64,000 bases of DNA from Sphingomonas sp. S2-65 (GTDB lineage Bacteria > Pseudomonadota > Alphaproteobacteria > Sphingomonadales > Sphingomonadaceae), in the NCBI RefSeq assembly GCF_021513175.1, contig NZ_CP090953.1:2104501-2168500 (forward strand). The letters are read 5' to 3'. A program made the translations under genes and the position numbers. Positions 34,350-42,947 of the stretch are shown in pieces. Under the pieces are notes generated by a model. The model saw only the letters and a list, made by a program, of their open reading frames with translations, made no database searches and was not told the DNA's origin. Within the stretch, counting starts at the first letter, position 1. Every line of letters begins with the position of its first letter.

Positions 34350-36557
34350 GCATGTCTCCTGAGCGCTGGCCAACCACAGGCGGAATTCTGCAAATGCCGC
34401 TTCGGGGCCAAAATGTGTGCGGGCTGCCGTCAGCGCGCGCGTGGCCAATGCCCCCCTTTGGATATCGTCGCGCTGCAGGACGAGAATGGCGTCGGCGAAT
34501 TGCTCCGGCTCGTCCATGTGCAAGACGGCGTCCGAAAGGATCGTTTCCACACCCTGAAGCGTCACGCTGGTCACGACACAGGCCTTGCCATGCGCAATCG
34601 CCTCGACAAGCTTGATCTTGAGGCCCGAGCCCTGCCGCAACGGCGAGATCACGATGCCTGCGCGGGAGTAGAGCGCGGCAAGATCGTCAACCAGCCCCAG
34701 CAGCTCAACCCCATGAGGAGCAGTGACGGCGCTTCCGACGGTGCCCGCCACAAACAGTCGGGTTCCAGGCGCCGCCTCGGCAATACGCGGCCAGACCTTC
34801 TCCAGAAACCAGGTGAGGCCATGCACATTGGGTGCGGTATTGCTTCCGACGAACAGGAGCGTCTCGGCGTCGCCAGGTTGCGGATCGGGCACGGCGGGCA
34901 CGGCCATGGGTGCGAGGATCGCTTGGCTGGCTGGAACCCTAAGCGAGACGAACGCCGCCTCCTCAGCCTGTATCGCGATCACGACATCGGCTCTCGACAG
35001 CAGGGCGATTTCCTCATCCTCGGCAAGGGCTGCAACACTGTCGACCGCCTCGGGGCTGAACTGACCTGCGCGCGCGCTGAACAGGTCGTGCATAACGACC
35101 GCGGCCGGTCGACCGGGATCAAGGAGATAAGGGATCGCCTCGGTCTGGAAGACGTAATCCGCGATCGCGACATGGCCGCGCCCCCGTCCATGTCGCGCGA
35201 CATATTGCACGTCCTCCGCCAGCCAAGGCGCAGCGATCGCATAGGGTGCGAGCCGCTCGGCAGTCCACGCCCCCTTGAAACCGGCGCGCCGCAAAGCGCG
35301 CTTGGCGACAGCGAGTGTCGCTGCGCCGAATATGCCCGCTCGAGCCGCGATGAGCCAGCTTCCGACGCGCCAACCCCGCCTGACCATGATCGTTTCGAAC
35401 ACTGCCATCTCGGAACGTAGGCGGAAGAAGGGCGTGCGGCCGAACAGCAGCGGCGACGGCTGCAAAAGGTGCGGTACGAGGCCGGCGGCGCGCACCGCGC
35501 CGGCAAGCCCCAGAAGATAGGCCGAGCTGCCATTGGTCGCACCGATCAAGCGCTGGCGGCTGACAAACAGCACTGCGTCCGGCCCGGTCGGCCGCCGTGC
35601 AGTCTTCGGCCGCAGGTACATCAGCAGACGTCGCACCCTCGCGGCGATCGGCTGGCGCAGCAGCAAAAGGGTTCGGGGATTTGCGACTACCGTGCGGAGT
35701 GCCTTTGCCGCATCTCTGTGCTTGAGGGCGTCGATCAGCATGGTGAAGCCATGGGCTTGCCGAAGCGAGCGCATACGCGCACGCCAGGCTCGCAGCACCG
35801 GCGCGCCCGCGTCCACAAGCAGCATCTCGTGCATCGCAGCGGCTGCAAGCATTCGACCGGCGTTCGCAGGCGAGAGACGGTGCGAAATCGACGTGCCGTG
35901 CTTGCGATAAAAATACATTGGCTGCGGCAGCAGTCGATAACGCCCGCCGGCTACGAGCGCGCGCAGCACCAGATCATCATCTTCGGCGATGCGGAGGTCT
36001 TCATTGTAGACAAGCTTGGCACGGCGCAGGAAATCAAGTCGGAACATCGGCTTGAGAAAGCCGAGATTAGGCTGACGGCCATACATCCGCGTTTCGGCGA
36101 GATAGTCAGGCAACTCGATCCACTGGCTGCCCTGTCGGCGGTCCCGGCGCAGGTGCATGTGCACCGCGTCAGCTTGCTCGTGATCGAAAACCAGGAGGTC
36201 GTCGGCAATCATGTCCGCGCCGGCATTCACCGCCTCCGCTATCAGGCGGAGCGAGCGGTCCGGATGCAAGAGGTCGTCGCTGTCGAGGACCGCGAACCAG
36301 TCGCCGCGGGCTGCCGCCAAGGCAACGTTGCGAGCGCCGGCGGGCCCACGATTCTGGTCGAGCCGGAACGCGCGCACTCGCGGATCGGCGCGAGCGGCGG
36401 CCTCCAGAATCAGCGGGCTTCGATCGGAGGAACAATCGTCGACAACGAGAAGCTCAACATCGACGCCTCGTTGCGCGAGGGCGGAGCCGATCGCATCGCG
36501 AATGAAGCGCTCGCCATTATGATTGGCCATCGCAAAGCTGATGAAGGGCCGATCCAC
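34230..36557 (-). CDS. Two-domain glycosyltransferase (GT2-GT4 fusion)
   Basis: A 775-residue cytoplasmic protein. Residues 1 to about 250 form a GT2 (GT-A) domain: ISFAMANHNGERFIRDAIG, LVVDDCSSDRS, FAVLDSDDLLHPD (DxD at 92-94) and a late EDDDLVLRAL. Residues about 330-740 form a GT4/GT-B domain with LLFVGSNTAPNVHGL, APGTRLFVAGTVGS and SPLRQGSGLKIKLVEAIAHG. It probably adds two successive sugars. GTG start with GGGGA-type site. The final 40 residues are encoded antisense to the conserved end of the GH16 gene and look like a read-through extension. Confidence 0.9.
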   Translation of the reverse strand: MDRPFISFAMANHNGERFIRDAIGSALAQRGVDVELLVVDDCSSDRSPLILEAAARADPRVRAFRLDQNRGPAGARNVALAAARGDWFAVLDSDDLLHPDRSLRLIAEAVNAGADMIADDLLVFDHEQADAVHMHLRRDRRQGSQWIELPDYLAETRMYGRQPNLGFLKPMFRLDFLRRAKLVYNEDLRIAEDDDLVLRALVAGGRYRLLPQPMYFYRKHGTSISHRLSPANAGRMLAAAAMHEMLLVDAGAPVLRAWRARMRSLRQAHGFTMLIDALKHRDAAKALRTVVANPRTLLLLRQPIAARVRRLLMYLRPKTARRPTGPDAVLFVSRQRLIGATNGSSAYLLGLAGAVRAAGLVPHLLQPSPLLFGRTPFFRLRSEMAVFETIMVRRGWRVGSWLIAARAGIFGAATLAVAKRALRRAGFKGAWTAERLAPYAIAAPWLAEDVQYVARHGRGRGHVAIADYVFQTEAIPYLLDPGRPAAVVMHDLFSARAGQFSPEAVDSVAALAEDEEIALLSRADVVIAIQAEEAAFVSLRVPASQAILAPMAVPAVPDPQPGDAETLLFVGSNTAPNVHGLTWFLEKVWPRIAEAAPGTRLFVAGTVGSAVTAPHGVELLGLVDDLAALYSRAGIVISPLRQGSGLKIKLVEAIAHGKACVVTSVTLQGVETILSDAVLHMDEPEQFADAILVLQRDDIQRGALATRALTAARTHFGPEAAFAEFRLWLASAQETCSGRSRETPHADIVDLYAGGEARAGVGVSGPSASYGKVGN

Positions 36558-36563
36558 TCAAAT

Positions 36564-36605
36564 CCCCGGTACTGCATGGCCCGGCCCCGGTACCGCATGC
36601 CCAGC
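36564..36605. repeat. Two 21-base imperfect tandem repeats
   Basis: Unit 1 (36564-36584) begins CCCCGGTACTGCATGGCC and unit 2 (36585-36605) CCCCGGTACCGCATGCCC. They lie in the 160-base divergent promoter region between the GT2-GT4 gene and the phosphatase, so they may be binding sites for a shared regulator. Confidence 0.5.
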
Positions 36606-36717
36606 CGAGCTTACGCGTCCGGCCGCGCACAGGCAACACCGGGATAGGCATGGCGATGTTCCATTCCGCACAGGCTGCACACTGGCCGCCATGGAACGGC
36701 CGGTGTAAGCAGCGGCA

Positions 36718-37572
36718 ATGGCGATCGAAATCCACAGTCGGGCATTCGAGGCGCCCATGATCCGCGGCTGGCGCAGCCGCCGCGCGCGAACTGCAGGCCA
36801 GCGCCTCATTGCGATCGGTGATGTTCATGGGCGCTGGGACCTGCTCGACGCGTTGCTCAAGGCAATCGAGCAGCACATCGCGACGACACCAGAGGTTCCT
36901 AGCCGCCTCATCATCTTGGGGGACTTCATCGACCGTGGCCCGGACAGCGCGAGGGTGCTGCGGTTCCTGCGTTCTGTCACCCGGCAATCCGAACGCGCGA
37001 CCGTGCTTCTGGGGAATCACGAGCAGGCGCTGCTGCATACCATCGAAGGAGACACGGCCGCGCAGCGCCTGTGGCTCGCGCACGGCGCCGCGGCGACGCT
37101 CGCCAGCTTTGACACCCCGCCTCCGCAACAGCACGAATTTGGCCCCGCATTCGCGGTACGCGCCGCACAGGCGATCGGTCCCGAGACAATCGATTGGCTT
37201 CGCGATCTGCCGCTATCGTTGCGGATAGGAGACTATTTCTTCTGCCATGCAGGGGTGCGACCTGGGCGCAAGCTGGATCGGCAATCCGGTGAGGATCTGC
37301 TGTGGATTCGCGAGGCGTTCCTCGCCGATCAGCGCTCTTATGGCGCGATCGTGGTCCATGGGCATTCCATCGTCGGTGAAGCCGAAATCCGACACAATCG
37401 GATCGCGGTCGACACTGGGGCATACCGGACCGGGCTGCTCTCCGCCGTCATCCTCGACGAACCGCGGAACTGGGTCGTGTCAGTCAGGCAGACCGGCAAT
37501 CCTGGTCAAAGTTCCGGCGTCAATACCAACGCGCTCGCGACCGCCACGCAGTCATGGCTCTCCGACACCTGA
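36718..37572 (+). CDS. PPP-family Ser/Thr-type protein phosphatase
   Basis: A 284-residue metallophosphoesterase. Metal-binding motifs in order: GDVHG (34-38), GDFIDRG (68-74), GNHE (99-102), then FFCHAGV and IVVHGHS in the second half, matching bacterial PPP phosphatases. ATG at 36718; an in-frame ATG at 36757 would remove 13 residues. It directly precedes the polysaccharide export gene. No Wzb-type low-molecular-weight phosphatase was seen, so it could be the partner of the Wzc-type kinase; that is inference. Confidence 0.88.
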   Translation: MAIEIHSRAFEAPMIRGWRSRRARTAGQRLIAIGDVHGRWDLLDALLKAIEQHIATTPEVPSRLIILGDFIDRGPDSARVLRFLRSVTRQSERATVLLGNHEQALLHTIEGDTAAQRLWLAHGAAATLASFDTPPPQQHEFGPAFAVRAAQAIGPETIDWLRDLPLSLRIGDYFFCHAGVRPGRKLDRQSGEDLLWIREAFLADQRSYGAIVVHGHSIVGEAEIRHNRIAVDTGAYRTGLLSAVILDEPRNWVVSVRQTGNPGQSSGVNTNALATATQSWLSDT

Positions 37573-37671
37573 GCGGGAACGCCTCAGCTTGGCACAGACT
37601 CCCAGCAATTCGCCTTTTCTGCCGCAGTGCAAGGTGATAGGCACGCCGACAGTGCGTGTGGGGTGATTGCC

Positions 37672-38235
37672 ATGTTGTTTCGCAACCTGATCCGGGTTCT
37701 TCTGCTTGTCCTCGCCGCGGGATCATTCTGGGCGTCCGCGAGCGCCCTCGCGCAAGACGCAGGCGACCGACCGCCCGTGTACACGCTTGATTCCGGCGAC
37801 AAGATCCGTGTCGTGGTCTATGGCGAGCAATCGCTGAACGGCGAATATGCCGTCGGCCCTGCGGGCGACGTCGCCTTTCCGCTGATCGGCAACATCATCG
37901 CCAAGGGCCTGAACGTCGCCCAGCTGCAAAAAGCAATCGCCGACAAGCTGGCTTCGGGCTACATCCTCGATCCGCGAGTGAGCATCGAGGTGCTGAGCTA
38001 CCGCCCCTATTACATCCTCGGGGAGGTCAGCCGTCCGGGCCAATATCCCTACTCCACGGACCTGACGGTCGAGCAGGCCGTCGCCACAGCGGGCGGCTAC
38101 ACCTATCGCGCGAGCAAATCGAAGGTGTTCGTGCGCCACCTGGGTGGTCCGGAAGTGGAGTATCGGCTCGGCAAGGGCAAGCCCGTGTGGCTGCGCCCCG
38201 GTGACACAGTTCGGATCGGCGAGCGCTACTTCTGA
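37672..38235 (+). CDS. Short OPX polysaccharide export protein (GumB/Wza-like)
   Basis: A 187-residue periplasmic protein. Signal peptide about residues 1-27 (ending ASALAQ) with no lipobox Cys. Then a Poly_export domain (YTLDSGDKIRVVVYGEQSLN; GDVAFPLIGNIIAKGLNVAQ) and one SLBB domain (YYILGEVSRPGQYPYSTDL; TVEQAVATAGGYTYRASKS). It lacks the C-terminal helix by which Wza spans the outer membrane, so it is a short, GumB-like member and would need an outer-membrane partner. ATG at 37672. Confidence 0.9.
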   Translation: MLFRNLIRVLLLVLAAGSFWASASALAQDAGDRPPVYTLDSGDKIRVVVYGEQSLNGEYAVGPAGDVAFPLIGNIIAKGLNVAQLQKAIADKLASGYILDPRVSIEVLSYRPYYILGEVSRPGQYPYSTDLTVEQAVATAGGYTYRASKSKVFVRHLGGPEVEYRLGKGKPVWLRPGDTVRIGERYF

Positions 38236-38260
38236 ACGTCGACTTTGAGCTGGCGAGCCA

Positions 38261-39589
38261 ATGGTGTTAGCAACTACGGGTATCGCGCGTCCCCCGCATC
38301 GTCCTGGCGCCGGCGACCCGCTGCGATGGTTCGACGGGGTGTGGACGGCCGTCGCGCTTGGTGCGATCCTGTTCTCCTACAGCTTCGGCGCCAAAGGCGT
38401 TCTCCTAATCCTCCTGCTGATGCCAACGTACATTGCTGTTCGCTGGCGCAGCTTTCCAGGGCTTCTCCTCACCATTGCCCCGATCCTGCTGCTGCCAGCC
38501 TTTGCCGTGCTCTCAGCGCTGTGGTCGCTCAAACCCGAGAGCACGTTCTACTACGGGGTCCAGTATTTCCTGACCGTGATGATCGGGGCGACGATCGGCG
38601 CAGGCACGGATCGTAGGCAGGCGCTCGCCGGCATCTTCACGGCCTTTGCAATTCTCGCGGTATCGAACCTTCTTTTCGGACGCGACGTAGGATGGGGAGG
38701 CGGTGGTGCGTCGCGGGTGACGACGGCCTTTGCGGGGCTGTTCGGGAGCAAGAACACGGCGGCCGACACGGCGGCCGTTGGCGTTCTCGTGGGTGTCGCC
38801 ATGCTCATATCGTCGCTGCGCGACCGGCGCCTCATCGTCGCGCTGCTCGCCCTGCTGGTTCTCTCGACAGACCTGTGGATATTGCGTCGGGCAGAATCGA
38901 CCGGTGCGCTAGTCGCGTGTCTCCTCGGGATGGTCGCGATGGTCGGATGGAACATATCGCGTCTCCTGTCTTCTCAGACGCGTACAGCAAGCTTTCTGGC
39001 GCTCGGTGGATTGGCGGCGATCGCCGCTGCGCTGCAGAGCTTCTGGCGGGAACCCTTGACGGCAACGCTGCTCGAAGCAACGGGCAAGGATCCCACATTG
39101 ACTGGCCGCACCTATATCTGGGAGCGCGCGTTTGCACTTATCGAAACCCGGCCTGCGCTTGGTCTGGGCTACAATGCGTTCTGGTATCATGGGAACATCG
39201 AGGCCGAAGGACTGTGGCTCTTCGCCGGTATCGGCGAGCGCACTGGTTTTAATTTCCACAACACGTTCATCGAAATCCTCGTACATCTCGGGATCGTCGG
39301 GCTCATGCTGTACGCAACGGTAGTGCTCAGCCATTTCTTCCTTCTGATCGTCCGAACGGCGCGTGCTCCAACAGATCTCGGCATACTTTTCACGGCCTAT
39401 CTGAGCTACGTCGCAGTGCGCCTCACGATCGAGACTCAGGCATTCGGCCCGTTCAGCTTCTCGACTACGATGGTGATGGCCGGCCTCGCGTGCGCGGCCC
39501 GGAAAGTGCCCCGGGAGCCGAAAGCGCTGGCGCGGCATACGCGGCTATCGGTGAAAGGGACGTGGCGGTCGAGCGCACTGGCCATCTAG
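38261..39589 (+). CDS. Wzy-type polysaccharide polymerase (O-antigen ligase family)
   Basis: A 442-residue integral membrane protein with about ten helices. The Wzy/O-antigen-ligase signature includes LEATGKDPTLTGRTYIWERA and FNFHNTFIEILVHLGIVGLM (the HNxxIE-type periplasmic loop). It joins lipid-linked repeat units into the polymer on the periplasmic side. Starts 25 bases after the OPX gene, so probably co-transcribed. Confidence 0.9.
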   Translation: MVLATTGIARPPHRPGAGDPLRWFDGVWTAVALGAILFSYSFGAKGVLLILLLMPTYIAVRWRSFPGLLLTIAPILLLPAFAVLSALWSLKPESTFYYGVQYFLTVMIGATIGAGTDRRQALAGIFTAFAILAVSNLLFGRDVGWGGGGASRVTTAFAGLFGSKNTAADTAAVGVLVGVAMLISSLRDRRLIVALLALLVLSTDLWILRRAESTGALVACLLGMVAMVGWNISRLLSSQTRTASFLALGGLAAIAAALQSFWREPLTATLLEATGKDPTLTGRTYIWERAFALIETRPALGLGYNAFWYHGNIEAEGLWLFAGIGERTGFNFHNTFIEILVHLGIVGLMLYATVVLSHFFLLIVRTARAPTDLGILFTAYLSYVAVRLTIETQAFGPFSFSTTMVMAGLACAARKVPREPKALARHTRLSVKGTWRSSALAI

Positions 39590-39915
39590 ATGCGAGGGGC
39601 GCACCCGGTCGTTCCATGAGCGCTGTTCCAGCGAACTCCAAGGCCGAAAGTCCGTCTACATACTATTCCTAACTTGCTTTCTACTCAGGCCGTGATCGTT
39701 CCTGTCCCGGATACGAACAACAACTAACAATTATCTGCACGTTTGTTATTGCTTCTCGGGCCGATCCGAGCCAGCGATCAGACACGCGCAAGATCGTGCT
39801 GCACATGCGAGGGGGCTCCTTGAATTCTCCGTCCGCACAAGCGACAGAGGGATGCAGCGCCGCTACGCAGGCGGCTATCGCCTCGCGCGTGCAGGACGGG
39901 GTGCAGGGGAAGACC
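39590..39915 (+). promoter_or_regulatory. AT-rich leader of the sugar-transferase gene
   Basis: A 326-base gap with AT-rich sequence near 39655-39760, unusual for this genome. It contains an inverted repeat TAACAA (39725-39730) / TTGTTA (39743-39748), spacer 12, which could be an operator. An upstream in-frame ATG (39805) could extend the next gene but has no protein-like sequence. Likely promoter region. Confidence 0.45.
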
Positions 39916-40593
39916 ATGATGCTGCAAGGAACGATAGCGCCGCATCTACCGGCTACTTCCGACGCGCCCGCATTCGCTCCGAGGCTGTCGCGGCTGACGC
40001 GCACGATCGACATCGGAGGCGCCGCCTTCGCGCTCGCCTTCTTCGCCCCAATCCTGATCCTGATCGTGCTTGCGATGCTGGTCGGCGATCGCGGGCCTAT
40101 TCTGTTCCGTCACGAACGGGTCGGACACATTGGCAAGAAATTCTATTGCCTCAAATTCAGGACAATGGTGACCGATGCAGACGTGCGGCTGAAGGAGCTG
40201 CTTGCGACCTCGCCGGAGGCCCGCGCGGAATGGCTACGGGACCACAAGCTGAAGAAGGATCCAAGGATCACGCTGGTTGGACGCTTTTTGCGGGTGAGCA
40301 GCCTCGATGAGCTTCCGCAGTTTTGGAACGTGCTGACCGGCGAGATGAGCCTTGTAGGGCCTCGCCCGATCACCAATTCAGAGATGCGGCGTTACGGCCG
40401 GTATGTAACCGATTACCTAAGCGTGCGCCCGGGAATCACGGGTCTTTGGCAGATCAGTGGGCGCAACAATGTCTCTTATCGTCGCCGCGTCGCAATGGAC
40501 GTGACCTTCGCGCGCTCACAGTCGCTGTCACTGTATGTCCGGATTTTGGTGTTCACGATACCTGCCGTCTTGACGGCGCGCGGTTCGGGCTGA
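39916..40593 (+). CDS. Initiating sugar-phosphate transferase (undecaprenyl-phosphate)
   Basis: A 225-residue membrane protein of the bacterial sugar transferase family (ExoY/WcaJ/GumD C-terminal part). One membrane helix (about 33-56) is followed by the cytoplasmic catalytic part with FRHERVGHIGKKFYCLKFRT, SSLDELPQFWNVLTGEMSLV, GPRPIT and RPGITGLWQISGRNNVSYRR. It loads the first sugar-1-phosphate on undecaprenyl phosphate. The ATG at 39916 has GGGGA 5 bases before it. Confidence 0.92.
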   Translation: MMLQGTIAPHLPATSDAPAFAPRLSRLTRTIDIGGAAFALAFFAPILILIVLAMLVGDRGPILFRHERVGHIGKKFYCLKFRTMVTDADVRLKELLATSPEARAEWLRDHKLKKDPRITLVGRFLRVSSLDELPQFWNVLTGEMSLVGPRPITNSEMRRYGRYVTDYLSVRPGITGLWQISGRNNVSYRRRVAMDVTFARSQSLSLYVRILVFTIPAVLTARGSG

Positions 40594-40600
40594 CTTCCGC

Positions 40601-40789
40601 TCAAAAGAGGGCGTCGAAAGCGAATTCCCAAATGACCGCGCTAATCAACGCCGCAAGGAGAATACCCCGGAATTGTCGCAAGGCCCTTGGAGGTTCGGGG
40701 TGGTCGGGCAGCCAAGGGGCGGCGATACCAGGTCGATCAAATTGCGAGATTGGCGAACGACCAAGACTCAGAACCTCTCGGTTTTTCAT
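40601..40789 (-). CDS. Small membrane protein of the EPS cluster
   Basis: A 62-residue protein (MKNREVLSLGRSPISQFDRP...) with a Pro-rich polar half and one C-terminal membrane helix (about 43-58, ILLAALISAVIWEFAFDALF). A very strong AGGAGGGG ribosome site precedes the ATG at 40789. Antisense direction to the neighbouring genes. Function unknown. Confidence 0.6.
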   Translation of the reverse strand: MKNREVLSLGRSPISQFDRPGIAAPWLPDHPEPPRALRQFRGILLAALISAVIWEFAFDALF

Positions 40790-40983
40790 CGCCCCTCCTA
40801 CGAGACTTTGCTCGTTAACCATTGCGTACCCAGACACTTCCTCGCTCAGAAATTATCTCAATGCAAATCGTTTCCTCGGCGGAACGAAGCTGTCTCAGTG
40901 TCGTGCGTCGTTCGTAGTCGTCGAACGTTGTAGCAACATGCACGCTTCCTGTTAACATTTCGGAAACCAGTTTCGCCTAGCCA

Positions 40984-41460
40984 ATGAGCATGATGGGCCT
41001 TTTCAAATCTACCCCCGGGGCGGCTTCGCAAACCGGGGAGCGTCGGGTCGGCGGGCGGCGGATGCTTGAGGAGGCCAGCACTTTGCGCGGCCCGGATCGG
41101 CAACCGGTCGATGTGACCGTCAGCGATCTCTCGCAAAGTGGCTTCAATGTTCGGAGCGATCGAGAACTTCCTCTCGGAGCCGTCGTCCATCTCGGCTTGC
41201 CGGGACGCGGCAGCCTCGCGGCACGGGTAGTGCGCCGAGCCGGGGATCATTATGGATGCGAGTTCCTCCAATATCTAGCCGACGAACAGGTCGCTGCTGC
41301 GTTCGAGCAATCCAATGTCACGACGCTTTTCCTAGGGTCATCGGAATGGGAGACCGCCGAACCTGTGCTTCGGCGCTGGCCTCGGCCCGTTCGCGCGGCC
41401 GTCGCGCTCGTCGGGGCGCTGCTTGCCTGGGGCGCTATTCTTTGGCTGATCCAAGGCTGA
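40984..41460 (+). CDS. PilZ-domain protein with C-terminal membrane anchor
   Basis: A 158-residue protein with a PilZ domain (about 18-110). The c-di-GMP signature is present: RVGGR giving RxxxR (21-25) and DLSQSG (48-53) giving DxSxxG. One C-terminal membrane helix (about 136-154, AAVALVGALLAWGAILWLIQ). It is likely a c-di-GMP receptor anchored at the inner membrane in the EPS cluster, fitting control of synthesis or export. Target protein unknown. Confidence 0.85.
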   Translation: MSMMGLFKSTPGAASQTGERRVGGRRMLEEASTLRGPDRQPVDVTVSDLSQSGFNVRSDRELPLGAVVHLGLPGRGSLAARVVRRAGDHYGCEFLQYLADEQVAAAFEQSNVTTLFLGSSEWETAEPVLRRWPRPVRAAVALVGALLAWGAILWLIQG

Positions 41461-41543
41461 AGGCGCCCACTCCGAAGGGCTCCCTATCGGAGACTCCCCA
41501 ACTACGAAGCGCATAGTTAATACCTTAGTTACCACATCGATCT

Positions 41544-42947
41544 ATGAAGGGCGCGTGTCGCTCCCTTGTCAGGATGATGCCGGTGACTTCCAAAATGGTG
41601 TGTATTCCCGTCCTGCTTTCCGTTCTCTCCGCTTGTGGGGGGTCGGGTGGTGCCCAGCCGGGCGGATCTGGCGCGATCGTCGTGGCTGAGCCCGCGCTGA
41701 CTTCGCCAGTCGCATCGGTGCCAGTCCCCGCCCCCACTCCCTCTCCGACCCCTACGCCGACCACTTCAGTTGTTGCTGGGCTTGAGCCGATTGCGCAATA
41801 TACCTACCCGGCAATGGCAACGGTATCGATAGGCGACCTCACTTACCCGTTGGACGCTACCCAGGTCGACGTGCCGGTTCGACTCGATCGTGCAACGCCG
41901 AACACGGTGCACGTGCGCGTGAAGACTGCGAATGGCAGCGGTGCCAATTATGCGATATCCGGCACCCATTTCCAGGGGCTGGATAAGTTTATCGTATTCC
42001 GCCCGGGTGATCCTCTCGTGCAGACGGTCACTATCAAGATCTTGAAGACCAAGGAAGGCGGGCACTTCAAGCTCAGCTTCCCTGAGGCGCCGATGGGCGC
42101 CAATCCCGGCACCTCGACAGCTATCCTGACCTCGATAGCTGGAGCTTCCCCGTCGACGCCAATCAACACCGGTTTCCGCGCGCCCCGCACCTTTCACCCC
42201 ACCGGGACGCTAAGCTACGACATGAACCCGGCGACCGTGCGCTGGTCCGACAAGGGTGGTCCGGGCGTGCTCTCGACTTCCTTCACCCATGGCCGCACCC
42301 AGCCGGCGAATGGCGAGAACGGATTGTACTTGGACAATGTCCTGCACCCAGGGGCCGAGGCACCATTCTCGACGAAGGACGGCAAACTCGTACTGCACAG
42401 CCAGGCATTGGCTACGCCGATCAACTATGGAGGCGTGGGCTATTACTACGGCGCGGCGATGCTGAGCGGCCGCAACACTCCCGAAACGCAGCTCACCTAC
42501 GGACAATATGAGTGGGTCGCGACCATGCCCACTCGCCGGGGCTCCTGGCCAGCGCTTTGGTTGATCGGTGTTCGTGGATGGCCGCCGGAAATCGACGTCT
42601 ATGAAGGCTTCGGACAAAATGCCAGCTGGGATTTCGAGCGCGACATCTCCGCCAATATCCATGGTGGTCCAGTCAACCAGCGAAGCTTCACGCGAAGCAT
42701 GTGGGTGGATGCGACTTCGGCGTATGGCATCAGCAATATCGCATCCGCCGCGCATCGCTATGCACTCGATATCCAGAGCGACTATATCACTTGGTTCGTC
42801 GATGGCATTGAAACGTATCAGGCCAGAAACCCGTTTTCTGAGCCATTTTACCCTGTCATGAACGTCGCGGTGAAGACAAGTGGCGCCTTTACCGATGGCT
42901 CGGGGGACATGTCTATTTCGTCGTTCAGGGTGTGGCGGAACCGCTAG
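41544..42947 (+). CDS. GH16 glycanase lipoprotein with N-terminal beta domain
   Basis: Up to 467 residues. A lipobox LSVLSAC (Cys at 31) marks an outer-membrane lipoprotein. Then comes a Gly/Pro-rich linker (APTPSPTPTPT), a beta-sandwich of about 100 residues like Calx-beta repeats (about 95-195; VDVPVRLDRATPNTVHVRV, FIVFRPGDPLVQTVTIKIL), and a C-terminal GH16 domain with the catalytic WPPEIDVYEGFG (EIDVYE at 349-354). ATG at 41574 would give a more normal lipoprotein signal and is a fair alternative start. Probably degrades or trims the same polymer at the cell surface. The end overlaps the SleB gene by 23 bases. Confidence 0.9.
   Translation: MKGACRSLVRMMPVTSKMVCIPVLLSVLSACGGSGGAQPGGSGAIVVAEPALTSPVASVPVPAPTPSPTPTPTTSVVAGLEPIAQYTYPAMATVSIGDLTYPLDATQVDVPVRLDRATPNTVHVRVKTANGSGANYAISGTHFQGLDKFIVFRPGDPLVQTVTIKILKTKEGGHFKLSFPEAPMGANPGTSTAILTSIAGASPSTPINTGFRAPRTFHPTGTLSYDMNPATVRWSDKGGPGVLSTSFTHGRTQPANGENGLYLDNVLHPGAEAPFSTKDGKLVLHSQALATPINYGGVGYYYGAAMLSGRNTPETQLTYGQYEWVATMPTRRGSWPALWLIGVRGWPPEIDVYEGFGQNASWDFERDISANIHGGPVNQRSFTRSMWVDATSAYGISNIASAAHRYALDIQSDYITWFVDGIETYQARNPFSEPFYPVMNVAVKTSGAFTDGSGDMSISSFRVWRNR

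Noticed and set aside
35469..36647. Plus-strand open frame of about 390 codons opposite the GT2-GT4 gene
   Set aside because: Antisense shadow; composition rich in Arg, His and Gln, no domain.
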